A DNA stretch of 32,560 bases from Bacteroidales bacterium (GTDB lineage: Bacteria; Bacteroidota; Bacteroidia; Bacteroidales; UBA932), in the NCBI GenBank assembly GCA_017454905.1, contig JAFTCB010000003.1:1-32560 (forward strand), given 5' to 3'. Each line of letters begins with the position of its first letter. Within the stretch, counting starts at the first letter, position 1. Shown one piece after another: positions 15,846 through 25,005 of this stretch. Under the pieces are notes generated by a model. That model did no database searches, was not told the origin of the DNA, and saw nothing but the letters and a program-made list of their open reading frames with translations. A program made the translations under genes and the position numbers.

Positions 15846-17200
15846 CGGTCTGCCATCCTGACATATTCCTTCTCGTCGGTGATGCAGCGGTAGGCGGGAC
15901 GGATGATGCGGCGGCCTTCGAAGTTGAGCTCTTCGTTGCGGTGCGCGCACCAGCCCACGATCCTCGCCATCGCGAACAGCGGGGTGTAGATCTCCCGCGG
16001 GATGCCGATCAGGTCATACACGAAGCCGGAATAGAAGTCCACGTTGGCGCACAGGGTCTTGCCCTTCCCCTTGACGGCATAGATCGTCTCGATGGCCACC
16101 TTCTCGATGAGTTCCATGAACTCGAACTCCGAGAGCCGGCCCTTCTCGACGGCCAGTTCCCGGGCCATCTCCTTGAGCAGGACGGCGCGGGGATCGGATT
16201 TGGTATAGACCGCATGGCCGATGCCGTAGATGAGGCCGGAATGGTCGAACACCTCGCCCGCAAGCAGCCGGCGCACACAGGAGGCGATCTCCGCCTCGTC
16301 ATTCCAGTCGCCGATCTCCTCCTTCATGAAGGCGATCATGTCGCAGACCTTGAGGTTGGCGCCGCCGTGCTTGGGCCCCTTGAGCGAGCCGATGCCCGCG
16401 GCGATGGACGAGAACGTGTCCGTGCCCGTGGAGGAAGTCACGCGCACCGTGAAGGTGGAGTTGTTACCGCCGCCGTGCTCGGAGTGCAGGATCAGCAGCA
16501 GATCGAGCGTGCGGGCGTCCAGTTCCGTGTAATCGGCCCCCTTGAGCATGTAGAGGAAATTCTCCGCCAGGGACAGTCCCGGCTGGGCGTCGCGGATGTG
16601 CAGCGAACGGCCATGGTGGTGATGCCGGTACATGTTGAACGCGTAGGCGATCGTGGTCGGGAACTTAGAGATCAGCTCGATGCTCTGGCGCATCAGGTTG
16701 TCCCGGGACACGTCGTCCGGATTCTCGTCGAAGGTATAGAACTCCATCACGCTGCGCGCGAGGATGTTCATGATGTCATCCCCTTCCAGTTCGATGATGT
16801 GCAGGATGGTCTTCTGCTCCAGGGGCATGTTCTCGAAGATCAGGTCCTTGAAGGACTGGAGCTCCTCGGCGTCCGGCAGGCGGCCGGAGAGCAGCAGGAA
16901 GCAGATCTCCTCGTAGCCGAAGCGTTTCTCGGCCATGATGGCGTGGACGAGGTCCTTGACCTCATAGCCGCGGAAGTAGAGCTTCCCCTCGATCGGCACG
17001 ATGCTGCCGTCCTCCTTGCGGTCGTAGCCCACGACGTTGCCGATGTTGGTCAGGCCCACCAGCACGCCGGTGCCGTCTTCGTTGCGCAGGCCGCGCTTGA
17101 CGTCCAGTTTCTTGAAGAGGGCGGCATCCATCCGGGTGCTCCCCTTCATCTCGTCGGAGAGCTTGTAGATGAGGTATTCCTTTTTGGTCTTGGAGGTCAT
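15842..17200 (-). CDS. gltA: Citrate synthase
   Basis: The 452-residue enzyme condenses oxaloacetate and acetyl-CoA to citrate. The catalytic residues are readable: His278 in GPKHGGAN, His329 in GIGHAVY and Asp388 in NVDFYSG, with [12 protein letters not shown] (239-250) before them. An N-terminal extension of about 60 residues relative to short bacterial type-I enzymes is present. It is the last gene of an acn-icd-gltA operon. Its ATG overlaps the stop of icd (ATGA). Together the three genes form the oxidative branch to 2-oxoglutarate, the precursor of glutamate; in an anaerobe this branch need not be part of a full cycle. Confidence 0.95.
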   Translation of the reverse strand: MTSKTKKEYLIYKLSDEMKGSTRMDAALFKKLDVKRGLRNEDGTGVLVGLTNIGNVVGYDRKEDGSIVPIEGKLYFRGYEVKDLVHAIMAEKRFGYEEICFLLLSGRLPDAEELQSFKDLIFENMPLEQKTILHIIELEGDDIMNILARSVMEFYTFDENPDDVSRDNLMRQSIELISKFPTTIAYAFNMYRHHHHGRSLHIRDAQPGLSLAENFLYMLKGADYTELDARTLDLLLILHSEHGGGNNSTFTVRVTSSTGTDTFSSIAAGIGSLKGPKHGGANLKVCDMIAFMKEEIGDWNDEAEIASCVRRLLAGEVFDHSGLIYGIGHAVYTKSDPRAVLLKEMARELAVEKGRLSEFEFMELIEKVAIETIYAVKGKGKTLCANVDFYSGFVYDLIGIPREIYTPLFAMARIVGWCAHRNEELNFEGRRIIRPAYRCITDEKEYVRMADR

Positions 17201-18339
17201 AGCAGCGAGAGGATATGGTCGGTGAATGCGCGGGTGCCGAGCGGCTTGCCGCCGGGCATGAGCCGGGCGAGGTCCGCCGTGGCGAACCCTTCCGAGAAGG
17301 AGCGCTCCAGCGCGTCGGTCACCAGGGCGCCGGCTTCATTCCAGCCCAGGTGCTCCAGCATCATCACGCCGGAGAGCAGGTTCGAGCAGGGATTCGCAAG
17401 GTCTTTCCCGGCGATGTCGGGAGCCGTCCCGTGCGTCGCCTCGAAGAGGGCCGCGCCGGTGTCGTAGTTGATGTTGGCGCCGGGAGCGATTCCGATGCCG
17501 CCCACCTGGGCGGCCAGCATGTCGGAAATGTAATCGCCGTTGAGATTGAGCGTGGCGACCACCGAATAATCCTCCGGCCGCAGCAGCGCGTTCTGCAGGA
17601 AAGCATCCGCGATGCAGTCCTTGATCACCAGGCGGCCGGAGGCGATCTCCGCCCCGAACTCTTCCTGCGCGAGCTCATAGCCCCAGCGCTTGAAGCCGCC
17701 TTCGGTAAACTTCATGATATTGCCCTTGTGCACGAGCGTGACGGAAGGGCGGCCGTGGTCCAGCGCATAGCGGCAGGCGGCACGCACCAGACGCCGCGTG
17801 CCCTCGCGCGAGACGGGTTTCACGCCGTAGGAGGAGCTCTCCGGGAAGCGGACCTTGGTCACCCCCATCTCCTCGCGCAGGAAGCGGCCGAACTTTTCGG
17901 CCTCCGGCGTGCCGGCGTCCCACTCGATGCCGGCGTAGATGTCCTCCGTGTTCTCGCGGAAGATCACCATGTCCACCCGCTCGGGATGCTTCACGGGGGA
18001 TTCGACGCCCCGGAACCAGCGCACCGGGCGCAGGCAGACGAAAAGGTCCAGCCCCTGGCGCAGGGCCACGTTGAGCGAGCGGATCCCGCCGCCGACCGGG
18101 GTCGTGAGCGGGCCCTTGATGCCGATCTTATGGTCCCGGAAGGCCTGCACGGTCTCATCCGGCAGCCAGGTCCCCAGGCAGTCGAAAGCCTTCTGGCCGG
18201 CGGCCAGTTCCATCCATTCGAGCCGGCGGGCGCCGCCGTAGGCCTTGTCCACCGCTGCGTCCAGGATGCGGCGCATCGCCGTGGTGACCTCGGGTCCCAC
18301 GCCGTCGCCGGGGATATAGGGTATCGTCTGCGTCATCAT
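17197..18339 (-). CDS. icd: Isocitrate dehydrogenase, predicted NAD-preferring
   Basis: The 380-residue enzyme oxidises isocitrate to 2-oxoglutarate and CO2. Isocitrate-site residues are conserved: Ser114 in the SPVKHPE segment (equivalent to the phosphorylated Ser113 of E. coli), the arginines of [23 protein letters not shown], and Lys/Asp metal ligands. The coenzyme loop reads [14 protein letters not shown]: Asp308, Ile309 and Ala315 replace Lys344, Tyr345 and Val351 of the NADP enzyme of E. coli, and Tyr391 is Ala. These are the residues of NAD-dependent homologues, so NAD is the likely cofactor, although Arg395 is retained. Start Met-Met: the first ATG overlaps the acn stop by four bases. 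Confidence 0.93.
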   Translation of the reverse strand: MMTQTIPYIPGDGVGPEVTTAMRRILDAAVDKAYGGARRLEWMELAAGQKAFDCLGTWLPDETVQAFRDHKIGIKGPLTTPVGGGIRSLNVALRQGLDLFVCLRPVRWFRGVESPVKHPERVDMVIFRENTEDIYAGIEWDAGTPEAEKFGRFLREEMGVTKVRFPESSSYGVKPVSREGTRRLVRAACRYALDHGRPSVTLVHKGNIMKFTEGGFKRWGYELAQEEFGAEIASGRLVIKDCIADAFLQNALLRPEDYSVVATLNLNGDYISDMLAAQVGGIGIAPGANINYDTGAALFEATHGTAPDIAGKDLANPCSNLLSGVMMLEHLGWNEAGALVTDALERSFSEGFATADLARLMPGGKPLGTRAFTDHILSLL

Positions 18340-20531
18340 TTCGAAAGGGTATTGAGGGCGGAACCCGCCCGGAACCAGGCAATCTGCTGCAGGGTATAAC
18401 TGTGGCGGGCCTGGATGGTCTCCTGCACACCGTTCGTATGGTGCAGGACCACCTCCACCGGCTGTCCGGGCGTGATCCCGGCGCAGCGGACCGTCAGTTT
18501 GTCCCCCGCATGGACCCGGGCGTAGTCCGCCGGGTCGGCGAAAGTCAGGGCCAGCACGCCCTGCTTCTTGAGGTTCGTCTCATGGATGCGCGCGAAGCTC
18601 TTGGCCAGCACGGCGCGCACGCCCAGGTAGCGCGGCTCCATCGCCGCATGTTCGCGGCTGGAGCCCTCGCCGTAGTTGTCCTCCGCCACGACGATGCTGC
18701 CCGTGCCGGCATCGCGCAGGGTGCGTGCGCGCCGTGCGACGGGGCCGGTTTTGCCGGTGAAGGCATCCACGGCGCCCAGCAGGAGGTTGTCGGAGATATT
18801 CTCGAGGTGGCCGCGGAATTTCAGCCACGGGCCGGCCATCGAGATGTGGTCGGTGGTGCATTTGCCCTTGACCTTGATCAGCAGCGGGACCGCCTCGAAA
18901 TCGTGGCCGTCCCAGGGCGCGAAGGGCTGCAGGCGCTGCAAGCGCTGGCTGCCGGGCCGGATCACCGGGGCGGGACTGCCGGGCTGCGGGGCCACATAGC
19001 CGCTCAGGTCGGGCACGAATCCCAGGCGGGGCAGGTCATTGCCCCGGGGAGGGCGCAGCCAGTGTCCGTCCAGGGTATCCTCCCGCGGATCAAAATCCAG
19101 CTGTCCGGCGAAGGCCAGGGCCACCGCCATCACCGGAGAGGAGATGAACGCGTGCGTCTGCGGATTGCCGTCCGCCCGCTTCGCGAAATTGCGGTTGAAA
19201 CTCGTCACGATCGTGTTGCGCCGCGCCGGATCGTCCGCCTGGCGGTCCCATTGGCCGATGCAGGGGCCGCAGGCATTCGCCATCACGGTCGCCCCGGCCT
19301 CGCGGAGCGTGTCCAGCAGGCCGTCACGCTCGGCGGTGGCCTTGACCTGGGCGCTGCCCGGGATGACGATCAGTTTCGCCTTCGGTTTGAGGCCGGAATC
19401 CAGGGCGTCCCGGGCCACGGAGGCGGCCTGGGAGAGGTCCTGATAGGACGAATTGGTGCAGGAGCCGATCAGGCTCACCTCCACCCGGTGCGGGAAACGC
19501 TCCTGGGCCTGGCGGTCCTTGATCCCGCTCACGGGACAGGCGGCGTCCGGGGTGAACGGGCCGTTGATATACGGCTCCAACTCCGAGAGATTGATCTGAT
19601 AGACTTCGTCGAAATACAGTTCCGGACGGGCCAGCACGCCGTCGTCGGCGCGCAGGTCGGCGCTGTGGGCGAAGGCCATTTCCGCCACCTCGGGGCGGCC
19701 GGTCGCCTTCAGATACTCCGACATGTGCACCCCGAAGGGGAAAATCGAAGTCGTCGCGCCCACTTCCGCGCCCATGTTGCAGATCGTGGCCTTGCCGGTG
19801 CAGGAGAGGTTCTCCGTCCCGGGTCCGAAGTATTCGATGATGGCGTTGGTGCCGCCCTTGACGGTCAGCATCCCCGCCAGTTTGAGGATCACGTCTTTGG
19901 GCGTGGCCCAGCCCCGGAGCGAGCCGGACAGCCGGACGCCGATCAGGCGCGGCATCCGCAGCTCCCAGGGCATCCCGGTCATCACGTCCACGGCATCCGC
20001 GCCGCCGACGCCGATGGCCAGCATCCCGCATCCGCCGGCATTGGGCGTATGCGAATCCGTACCGACCATCATCCCGCCGGGAAATGCGTAATTCTCCAGC
20101 ACGATCTGGTGGATGATGCCGGCTCCGGGCTTCCAGAAGCCGATCCCGTAGCACGCCGAGGCGGACGCCAGGAAGTCATAGACTTCCGCGTTCGCCTGCA
20201 GGGCCGAGGCCAGGTCCGCCTCTGCACCCTCGCGTGCACAAATCAAGTGATCGCAATGGACCGTCGTCGGCACGCTCACGGCCTCGCGGCCCGTGCTCAT
20301 GAACTGGAGCAGGGCCATCTGGGCCGTCGCGTCCTGCATCGCCACCCGGTCCGGGCGGAACTCGCCGAAATCCTCCAGGCGCCGCAGGGCGTGGAGGGAA
20401 GCGGGTTCATACAGGTGGGAATACAGGATCTTCTCGGAGAGCGTCAGCGGACGCCCCAGCTCCCGCCGGGCCGCCGCCACGCGTTCTCCATAGCTGCCAT
20501 AAAAGGATTTTACGGTCTCAAAATCGAACAT
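18336..20531 (-). CDS. acn: Aconitate hydratase, mitochondrial type
   Basis: The 731-residue enzyme isomerises citrate to isocitrate using a [4Fe-4S] cluster. Cluster ligands are Cys358 in GSCTNS, and Cys421 and Cys424 in ACGPCIG, which fall at the same numbers as in mammalian mitochondrial aconitase. [24 protein letters not shown] and the swivelling C-terminal domain with [18 protein letters not shown] are also present. It is the first gene of the operon, with an upstream leader of about 80 bases that holds a strong hairpin. The protein is oxygen-sensitive by family, which fits an anaerobe. Confidence 0.95.
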   Translation of the reverse strand: MFDFETVKSFYGSYGERVAAARRELGRPLTLSEKILYSHLYEPASLHALRRLEDFGEFRPDRVAMQDATAQMALLQFMSTGREAVSVPTTVHCDHLICAREGAEADLASALQANAEVYDFLASASACYGIGFWKPGAGIIHQIVLENYAFPGGMMVGTDSHTPNAGGCGMLAIGVGGADAVDVMTGMPWELRMPRLIGVRLSGSLRGWATPKDVILKLAGMLTVKGGTNAIIEYFGPGTENLSCTGKATICNMGAEVGATTSIFPFGVHMSEYLKATGRPEVAEMAFAHSADLRADDGVLARPELYFDEVYQINLSELEPYINGPFTPDAACPVSGIKDRQAQERFPHRVEVSLIGSCTNSSYQDLSQAASVARDALDSGLKPKAKLIVIPGSAQVKATAERDGLLDTLREAGATVMANACGPCIGQWDRQADDPARRNTIVTSFNRNFAKRADGNPQTHAFISSPVMAVALAFAGQLDFDPREDTLDGHWLRPPRGNDLPRLGFVPDLSGYVAPQPGSPAPVIRPGSQRLQRLQPFAPWDGHDFEAVPLLIKVKGKCTTDHISMAGPWLKFRGHLENISDNLLLGAVDAFTGKTGPVARRARTLRDAGTGSIVVAEDNYGEGSSREHAAMEPRYLGVRAVLAKSFARIHETNLKKQGVLALTFADPADYARVHAGDKLTVRCAGITPGQPVEVVLHHTNGVQETIQARHSYTLQQIAWFRAGSALNTLSK

Positions 20532-20579
20532 GGCGATCTTCTAACCAATACACTACTAACTAACTATATAAAACTCGCT

Positions 20580-20608
20580 CTCCCGTCATCCGCCCGGCGG
20601 ACCGGGAG
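20580..20608 (-). promoter_or_regulatory. Hairpin in the 5' leader of acn-icd-gltA
   Basis: In the untranslated leader, CTCCCG (20580-20585) pairs with CGGGAG (20603-20608), and inside it TCCGCC (20589-20594) pairs with GGCGGA (20596-20601). The nested stem is strong and lies about 50 bases before the start codon, so it may affect mRNA stability or translation. It has no T-run and does not look like an attenuator. Confidence 0.4.
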
Positions 20609-20618
20609 CGCACACGGA

Positions 20619-20649
20619 CAAAGATAGTGAAAATTTTGATTAATAAAAC
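20619..20649 (-). promoter_or_regulatory. Promoter of the acn-icd-gltA operon
   Basis: Reading the minus strand, TATCTTTG (20626 to 20619) is a perfect TAnnTTTG box, and GTTT (20649 to 20646) lies 19 bases upstream as a possible -33 element. Predicted start near 20614, giving an untranslated leader of about 80 bases. Confidence 0.6.
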
Positions 20650-20875
20650 ATTTTATCTTATTTTCTTGATTTTCAATGCAGAAATATTCGCCTTCCGGGA
20701 TAATTTATACTTTTAATTACGACTTTTTAATTTTATCCACCTTCCTGCTTTCAATTTATAATCAATCCCACGCAAAACCCGCCCGGAACGATACCCTATC
20801 GTATCCCCGGATTCCGCCCGGCCAGTGGCAGGGGTCCGGGCGGACGTCGGGAAAGGGTGGGGCTCTTCAAAAGAT
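20650..20875. other. Gene-free A/T-rich region with two inverted repeats
   Basis: Between the acn promoter and the SDR terminator I see no convincing coding frame. The first half is very A/T-rich. The second half holds ACGATA-CCC-TATCGT (20788-20802) and a 9-base stem, TCCGCCCGG with CCGGGCGGA (20813-20821 / 20836-20844). It could be an upstream regulatory region for acn or a small RNA; neither is proven. Confidence 0.4.
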
Positions 20876-20909
20876 GAGGGCGGCCGATAAGCGATTATCG
20901 GCCGCCCTC
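20876..20909 (-). terminator. Terminator of the SDR transcript
   Basis: A perfect inverted repeat with 15-base arms (20876-20890 and 20895-20909) and a GCGA loop. On the minus strand it is followed by ATCTTTTG. It lies 21 bases after the SDR stop and ends the dipeptidase-sulfatase-SDR transcript. Confidence 0.85.
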
Positions 20910-20930
20910 GTGATTACAAATCGTTTCCGG

Positions 20931-21701
20931 CTAGATGCAGGTGTAACCGCCGTCCACGGCGATGTTCTGGCCGTTGACATAGGTCGAGGCCGGCGAGGCC
21001 AGGAAGAGGGCGCAGGTATCGAGCTCGCCCTGCTTGCCATAACGGCCCAGCGGGATATTGTTCTTGGCGATGGCCTGGAAGAAATCGGAATCCAGGGTGG
21101 CGGTGGTCAGGTCGGTGTAGAAGTATCCCGGACAGATGCTGTTGACCGTGATGCCGTGCTTACCCCACTCGGCCGCGAGGGCGCGGGTCAGGTTGACGAC
21201 ACCGCCCTTGGCGGCATGATACGGCGCGGAGCCCACGATGAGGTTGCCCACCAGACCGTACATTGAAGCGATGTTGATGATGCGGCCGTAGCCGGCCTTG
21301 ATCATCTCCTTGCCGAACTCGCGGGAGCACACGAAGGTGCCGTAGAGGTCGATGTCCATCTCCTTCTTGAACTGCTCGTCGGTGATCTCCTCAGCCGGAG
21401 CCACGGCGCCCGTGCCGGCATTGTTCATCAGGATGTCCACGCGGCCGAAGCGCTCCATCGTAGCCGCGACGGCGGCCTTGACTTTCTCCGTGTCGGTGAT
21501 GTCGCAGGCGAACGGGAGGACTTCAACGCCGAACTCCTCGTTGATGGCGCGCGCATTCTCCTCCAGGAGATTCATGCGGCGGGCGAGAAGCACCAGGTTG
21601 GCGCCCTGGCTGGCGAACGCCTTGGCCATCTGCAGGCCCAGGCCGGTGGACGCGCCGGTCACGACGGCGACTCGTCCGGTAAGGTCAAAATAATTTTTCA
21701 T
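20931..21701 (-). CDS. SDR-family oxidoreductase, gluconate 5-dehydrogenase-like
   Basis: A 256-residue classical short-chain dehydrogenase. The nucleotide-binding motif TGASTGLG (15-22) and NNAG near residue 92-95 are present, as are the catalytic Ser in NIASMYG, the YxxxK motif YHAAKG, and PGYF after the active site. The charged context ARR after the second strand suggests NADP(H). The overall pattern, with a C-terminal VDGGY, resembles gluconate 5-dehydrogenase and 3-oxoacyl-ACP reductase-like members; the sugar or acid substrate cannot be fixed. It lies 57 bases after the sulfatase stop on the same strand and ends at a strong terminator, so a role in metabolising sugars released by the sulfatase is possible but inferred. 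Confidence 0.85.
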   Translation of the reverse strand: MKNYFDLTGRVAVVTGASTGLGLQMAKAFASQGANLVLLARRMNLLEENARAINEEFGVEVLPFACDITDTEKVKAAVAATMERFGRVDILMNNAGTGAVAPAEEITDEQFKKEMDIDLYGTFVCSREFGKEMIKAGYGRIINIASMYGLVGNLIVGSAPYHAAKGGVVNLTRALAAEWGKHGITVNSICPGYFYTDLTTATLDSDFFQAIAKNNIPLGRYGKQGELDTCALFLASPASTYVNGQNIAVDGGYTCI

Positions 21702-21758
21702 GGATCAGGGTATTAGCTTTAGTTTTGCAATTTACGAAAAAATGCTGACAAAACAGCG

Positions 21759-23225
21759 CTATTCGCCGTCGAACAGCGGGAAAATGTGATTCGGGACATG
21801 CTCCCGGACCATGATGGCCTTCAGCTCTTCGACCTTGTCGGGGTGTTCGGCGATGATGTCATGCTCCTCGCCCGGATCCTCGTCGAGGTTGTAGAGCTCG
21901 TAGTGGTCGGCGGGGGAATTGATCCCGAGACGGACGAGCTTCCAGGGCCCGATGCGGGAAGCCTGGCTGTTGCGCTCCGCGAACTCGAAATACAGGAAAT
22001 CATGCTCCACCTGGCCCTTGCGGCCCTCCAGGAGCGGCAGCAGGCTGATGCCGTCCATGTCCGCAACCGCGGCATTGTGGTCCAGCACATTGCGGAAAGT
22101 GGGCATCATGTCCCAGAACGTACAGACGAAATCGGACTCGGTACCCGGGGTGATGTGGCCCGGCCAGGAGACGATCATCGGCACGCGGACGCCACCCTCG
22201 TAGAGGTCGCGCTTGTAGCCGCGCCAGGGACCGTTGGAGTTGAAGAAGTCCGGATCGGCACCGCCCTCCTGGTGAGGCCCGTTGTCGCTGGCGAAGAGGA
22301 TGATCGTATTGTCATACACCCCCAGCTCCTTGAGTTTCGCGACCAGCTCGCCGACATACTTGTCCAGGCGCGTGACCATCGCGGCGAAGGTGGCATGCGG
22401 CTCCGCGCAAGAGCCGTAACCGCCGATGCGGAAACGCGGGTGTCCCTGGTCCTGACCGGCCCAGGGCGTCTCCTCGGGGAACTTTTCGCGGTACTTCGCG
22501 ATGATCTCATCCTCCGGCACGATCAGCTCGGCATGGGGGATGGTGGTCGGATACCACATGAAGAAGGATTTGCCGTCGGCGACGGCCTGTTCCATGAACT
22601 CCAAGGACTTCCGGTGGATCAGGTCCGCACTGTAGGTGCCCTGCCCGTACGGGATCTCGGGGACATTGTCCTCGAGCAAGATCTTGGTATCGTTCTCCCA
22701 AAGGTGGTCGGGATAGTAGCTATGGGCGAGGGTCTGGCAGTTGTAGCCGAAGAACTGGTCCACGCCCATCGCAGCCGGATTGCCCTCTGTGGTGATGTAG
22801 CCGAGGCCCCATTTGCCGAAGGCGCCGGTGCGGTAGCCCGCGTCGCGGAAATCATGGAAGATGGTGCGGCTGTCGGCAGGAAGCTCCTGCTGGCCCTCCG
22901 GGATGCCGGGACGGCCCTTGGCGGGCAGGTTGCCGCGGATGGCGGTGTGGCCGCTGTGCGTGCCGGTGAGCAGGCAGGAGCGGGACGGAGCGCTGACCGC
23001 CGTGCCAGAGTAGCACTGCGTGAAACGGATGCCCGTGCCTGCGAGCGCGTCGATGTTGGGCGTCTCGATGAGCTGCTGCCCATAGCAGCCGAGGTCGCCC
23101 CAGCCGAGATCGTCGGCGAGGATGAAGACCACGTTGGGCCGCTGCGCCTCCTGCTTCTGGCCGCAGCCCGCCAGGGCGGATCCTGCAGCCACGAGGGCAC
23201 CGGCTTTCAAGAGTTTGTTGTTCAT
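21759..23225 (-). CDS. Lipoprotein sulfatase (S1 family, serine-type)
   Basis: The 488-residue protein removes sulfate esters from glycans. The start at 23225 is chosen because it gives a lipoprotein signal with lipobox LAGC (Cys21); an upstream extension in the same frame overlaps the dipeptidase and is not coding. Metal-binding DDLGWGD begins at residue 38. The activation site reads S78-A-P-S-R, the serine type whose Ser is oxidised to formylglycine by the radical SAM enzyme anSME under anaerobic conditions. FASDNGPH and the RGYKRDLYEGGVRVP segment are standard S1 features. The lipid anchor suggests a periplasmic or surface location. It starts 19 bases after the dipeptidase gene, so both are probably co-transcribed. 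Whether it cuts mucin, GAG or other sulfates is unknown. Confidence 0.92.
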   Translation of the reverse strand: MNNKLLKAGALVAAGSALAGCGQKQEAQRPNVVFILADDLGWGDLGCYGQQLIETPNIDALAGTGIRFTQCYSGTAVSAPSRSCLLTGTHSGHTAIRGNLPAKGRPGIPEGQQELPADSRTIFHDFRDAGYRTGAFGKWGLGYITTEGNPAAMGVDQFFGYNCQTLAHSYYPDHLWENDTKILLEDNVPEIPYGQGTYSADLIHRKSLEFMEQAVADGKSFFMWYPTTIPHAELIVPEDEIIAKYREKFPEETPWAGQDQGHPRFRIGGYGSCAEPHATFAAMVTRLDKYVGELVAKLKELGVYDNTIILFASDNGPHQEGGADPDFFNSNGPWRGYKRDLYEGGVRVPMIVSWPGHITPGTESDFVCTFWDMMPTFRNVLDHNAAVADMDGISLLPLLEGRKGQVEHDFLYFEFAERNSQASRIGPWKLVRLGINSPADHYELYNLDEDPGEEHDIIAEHPDKVEELKAIMVREHVPNHIFPLFDGE

Positions 23226-23244
23226 GCTGGTTATTGGTTGATGG

Positions 23245-24939
23245 TTATTTGGATTCAAGGATTGCGGCGTGGGGGTCGCGGGCCACGGCGGCCTTCCAGA
23301 TATCGTTGTAGCCGCCGTATTCCAGCTTGTCGGGGAAGCCGGGACCATGCTCGGTATGCAGGAAGGAACCGTCTTCGGCCTGGGCCTTGATGTTGCCGTC
23401 GATGAACTTGACGAGCAGCAGCTCCTCAAGCTTCGTCCAGGCGGCGAACTGCTTCTGGGCCGTCTCCACGCTGTATTTCGTCATCAGCTTGCGGGCCTTG
23501 CGGATGCGGCCGCGCTCCACGAGCTTCGCCAGGCGGGCATCCATCTCCGGGACGGCGCGCTCCAGCTGGTCGCGCTCGAAGCGGTCGGCGGCCTCGCGGG
23601 CCACCGGCGCCATCCGGTCGTACATCTTGTAGCAGGCGTTGGCCACGCGGTTGCACATCCAGAACTGCGAGGTCGGGCTGTAGTGGAGGATGTCGCCGTT
23701 GCCTTCGCGCAGGCACTCGGGCACCGCCCGGGTATTGGCATAGACCGGGGTCAGGTAGGAAGTGGCGGCATCATCGCAGCCGAACCAGATCAAGGCGCCC
23801 ACCTCGTCGGGCAGCCAGCCGCGCGCCTGGGCGACGAACCAGAAGCCCGTCTGCTGCGTGGCGATGGCGCGCTCATTGACGAAATGCTTGCCTTCCCAGT
23901 CGAAGCCCATCGGACGCCAGCGGTACGGCAGGGCGTTGCCGCCCGCGCCGATGTCGGTGGTCATGTCCATCGGGGTCCCCTCGTAGTGGTCGCGCATCAC
24001 GTCGGCCACGTCCTTGACGCTCACCTTACCGGCGGGCTTGATCCAGAGGGGCATCTCGCCCTGCAGGTCATAACCCATCGCGTAGTCCAGCCAGTCGGCG
24101 GCGGGACGGGAGACGGTCTGCCCGTTCTCCTCGTAGGTGAAAGTCCCCTTGCCCAGGATGTTGAAGGCGCTCCAGGCGCGGGCGTCGCAAGCCCGGGCTC
24201 CGCCGAAATCCAGGGGATTGTACACATCGCGGAAGCTGAAATCCGCATCGCTCCCCTCGTACCAGCCCTGCTCGCGGGCGAAACTGATCACGTCCGGCGC
24301 GAAGAGACAGTTCTCCGGGTCGTCCTGCGGGAAACGGGTGATGCGGGCCTGGTTGGCGTGGGCGCAGATGTATCCGTCGGGAATGCGGCGCGCCACCCAC
24401 ACAATGCCCTTCTCGCTGCCCTTGCCCACGAGGTCCATGACCCAGGCCTCCTGCGGATCGGCGATGGAGAAAGTCTCGCCTTCGGAAGGGTAGCCGTAGG
24501 TGTTGGCCAGGTCCACGATGGTCTGGATGGCCTCCCGCGCCGTCCGGGCGCGCTGCAGGGTGATGTAGATCAGGGAGCCGTAGTCCATCACGCCGTCGGC
24601 GTTGACCTGCTCTTCGCGGCCGCCCCAGGTGGTCTCCCCGATGATGAGCTGGTGCTCATTCATGTTGCCGACCGTCTGCCAGGTGCGCTCCACCTGGGCG
24701 ATGCTGCCCAGCGGCTTGCCCGTATCCCACTCGCGGATCGCGAGCCGGCTGCCCGCGGCGAAACGCCCGGCGGGCCGGAAATACAGTTCGCCGAAGAGCA
24801 TGTGGGAATCGGCAGCGTAGGAGATGATGCTGGAGCCGTCGGCGCTGGCTCCGGGGGTGACGATCACGTTCGTACAGGCGTCCGTACGGCCGGCGGCAAG
24901 CAGCGCCAGGGCAAGGATGGTGCACAGAAATTTTCGCAT
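23245..24939 (-). CDS. C69-family dipeptidase (PepD-like Ntn hydrolase), secreted
   Basis: The 564-residue protein has a signal peptide ending so that Cys22 (in DACTNV) becomes the N-terminal residue. In this Ntn-hydrolase family that cysteine is the nucleophile, so export and activation are coupled. Further family marks are SYAADSH, GETTWGGRE, ADPQEAWVMDLVGK, HANQARIT and QTGFWFVAQARGWLP. Such enzymes hydrolyse dipeptides and are common in gut Bacteroidales. The C-terminal 80 residues are helical and charged. It is the first gene of a probable transcript with the sulfatase and the SDR, and is divergent from the small secreted protein gene at 25006. Confidence 0.92.
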   Translation of the reverse strand: MRKFLCTILALALLAAGRTDACTNVIVTPGASADGSSIISYAADSHMLFGELYFRPAGRFAAGSRLAIREWDTGKPLGSIAQVERTWQTVGNMNEHQLIIGETTWGGREEQVNADGVMDYGSLIYITLQRARTAREAIQTIVDLANTYGYPSEGETFSIADPQEAWVMDLVGKGSEKGIVWVARRIPDGYICAHANQARITRFPQDDPENCLFAPDVISFAREQGWYEGSDADFSFRDVYNPLDFGGARACDARAWSAFNILGKGTFTYEENGQTVSRPAADWLDYAMGYDLQGEMPLWIKPAGKVSVKDVADVMRDHYEGTPMDMTTDIGAGGNALPYRWRPMGFDWEGKHFVNERAIATQQTGFWFVAQARGWLPDEVGALIWFGCDDAATSYLTPVYANTRAVPECLREGNGDILHYSPTSQFWMCNRVANACYKMYDRMAPVAREAADRFERDQLERAVPEMDARLAKLVERGRIRKARKLMTKYSVETAQKQFAAWTKLEELLLVKFIDGNIKAQAEDGSFLHTEHGPGFPDKLEYGGYNDIWKAAVARDPHAAILESK

Positions 24940-24962
24940 TTTATCTTTTCTTTATAAATTTG
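24931..24962 (+). promoter_or_regulatory. Promoter of the small secreted protein-pheS transcript
   Basis: TTTT (24931-24934), 20 bases of spacer and a perfect TAAATTTG box (24955-24962). The predicted start near 24967 gives a leader of about 40 bases that contains the palindrome at 24974-24995. It lies partly in the start of the opposing dipeptidase gene. Confidence 0.55.
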
Positions 24963-24973
24963 CAGTTCAATGT

Positions 24974-24995
24974 CATTCCGGGCTTGAGCCGGAAT
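24974..24995. repeat. REP-like palindrome, copy 1 (CATTCCGGGCTTG...CCGGAAT)
   Basis: ATTCCGG (24975-24981) and CCGGAAT (24989-24995) pair around GCTTGAG. The string CATTCCGGGCTTG recurs in the opposite orientation at 32191-32210 (minus strand). It lies in the 5' leader of the gene at 25006. Palindromes of this kind are dispersed intergenic repeats in many bacteria. Confidence 0.6.
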
Positions 24996-25005
24996 CTCAC
25001 GCAGT

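Noticed and set aside
23226-23429. An upstream extension of the sulfatase frame
   Set aside because: It overlaps the end of the dipeptidase gene, is Ser/Pro/Arg-rich shadow sequence, and would hide the clear lipoprotein signal that starts at 23225.
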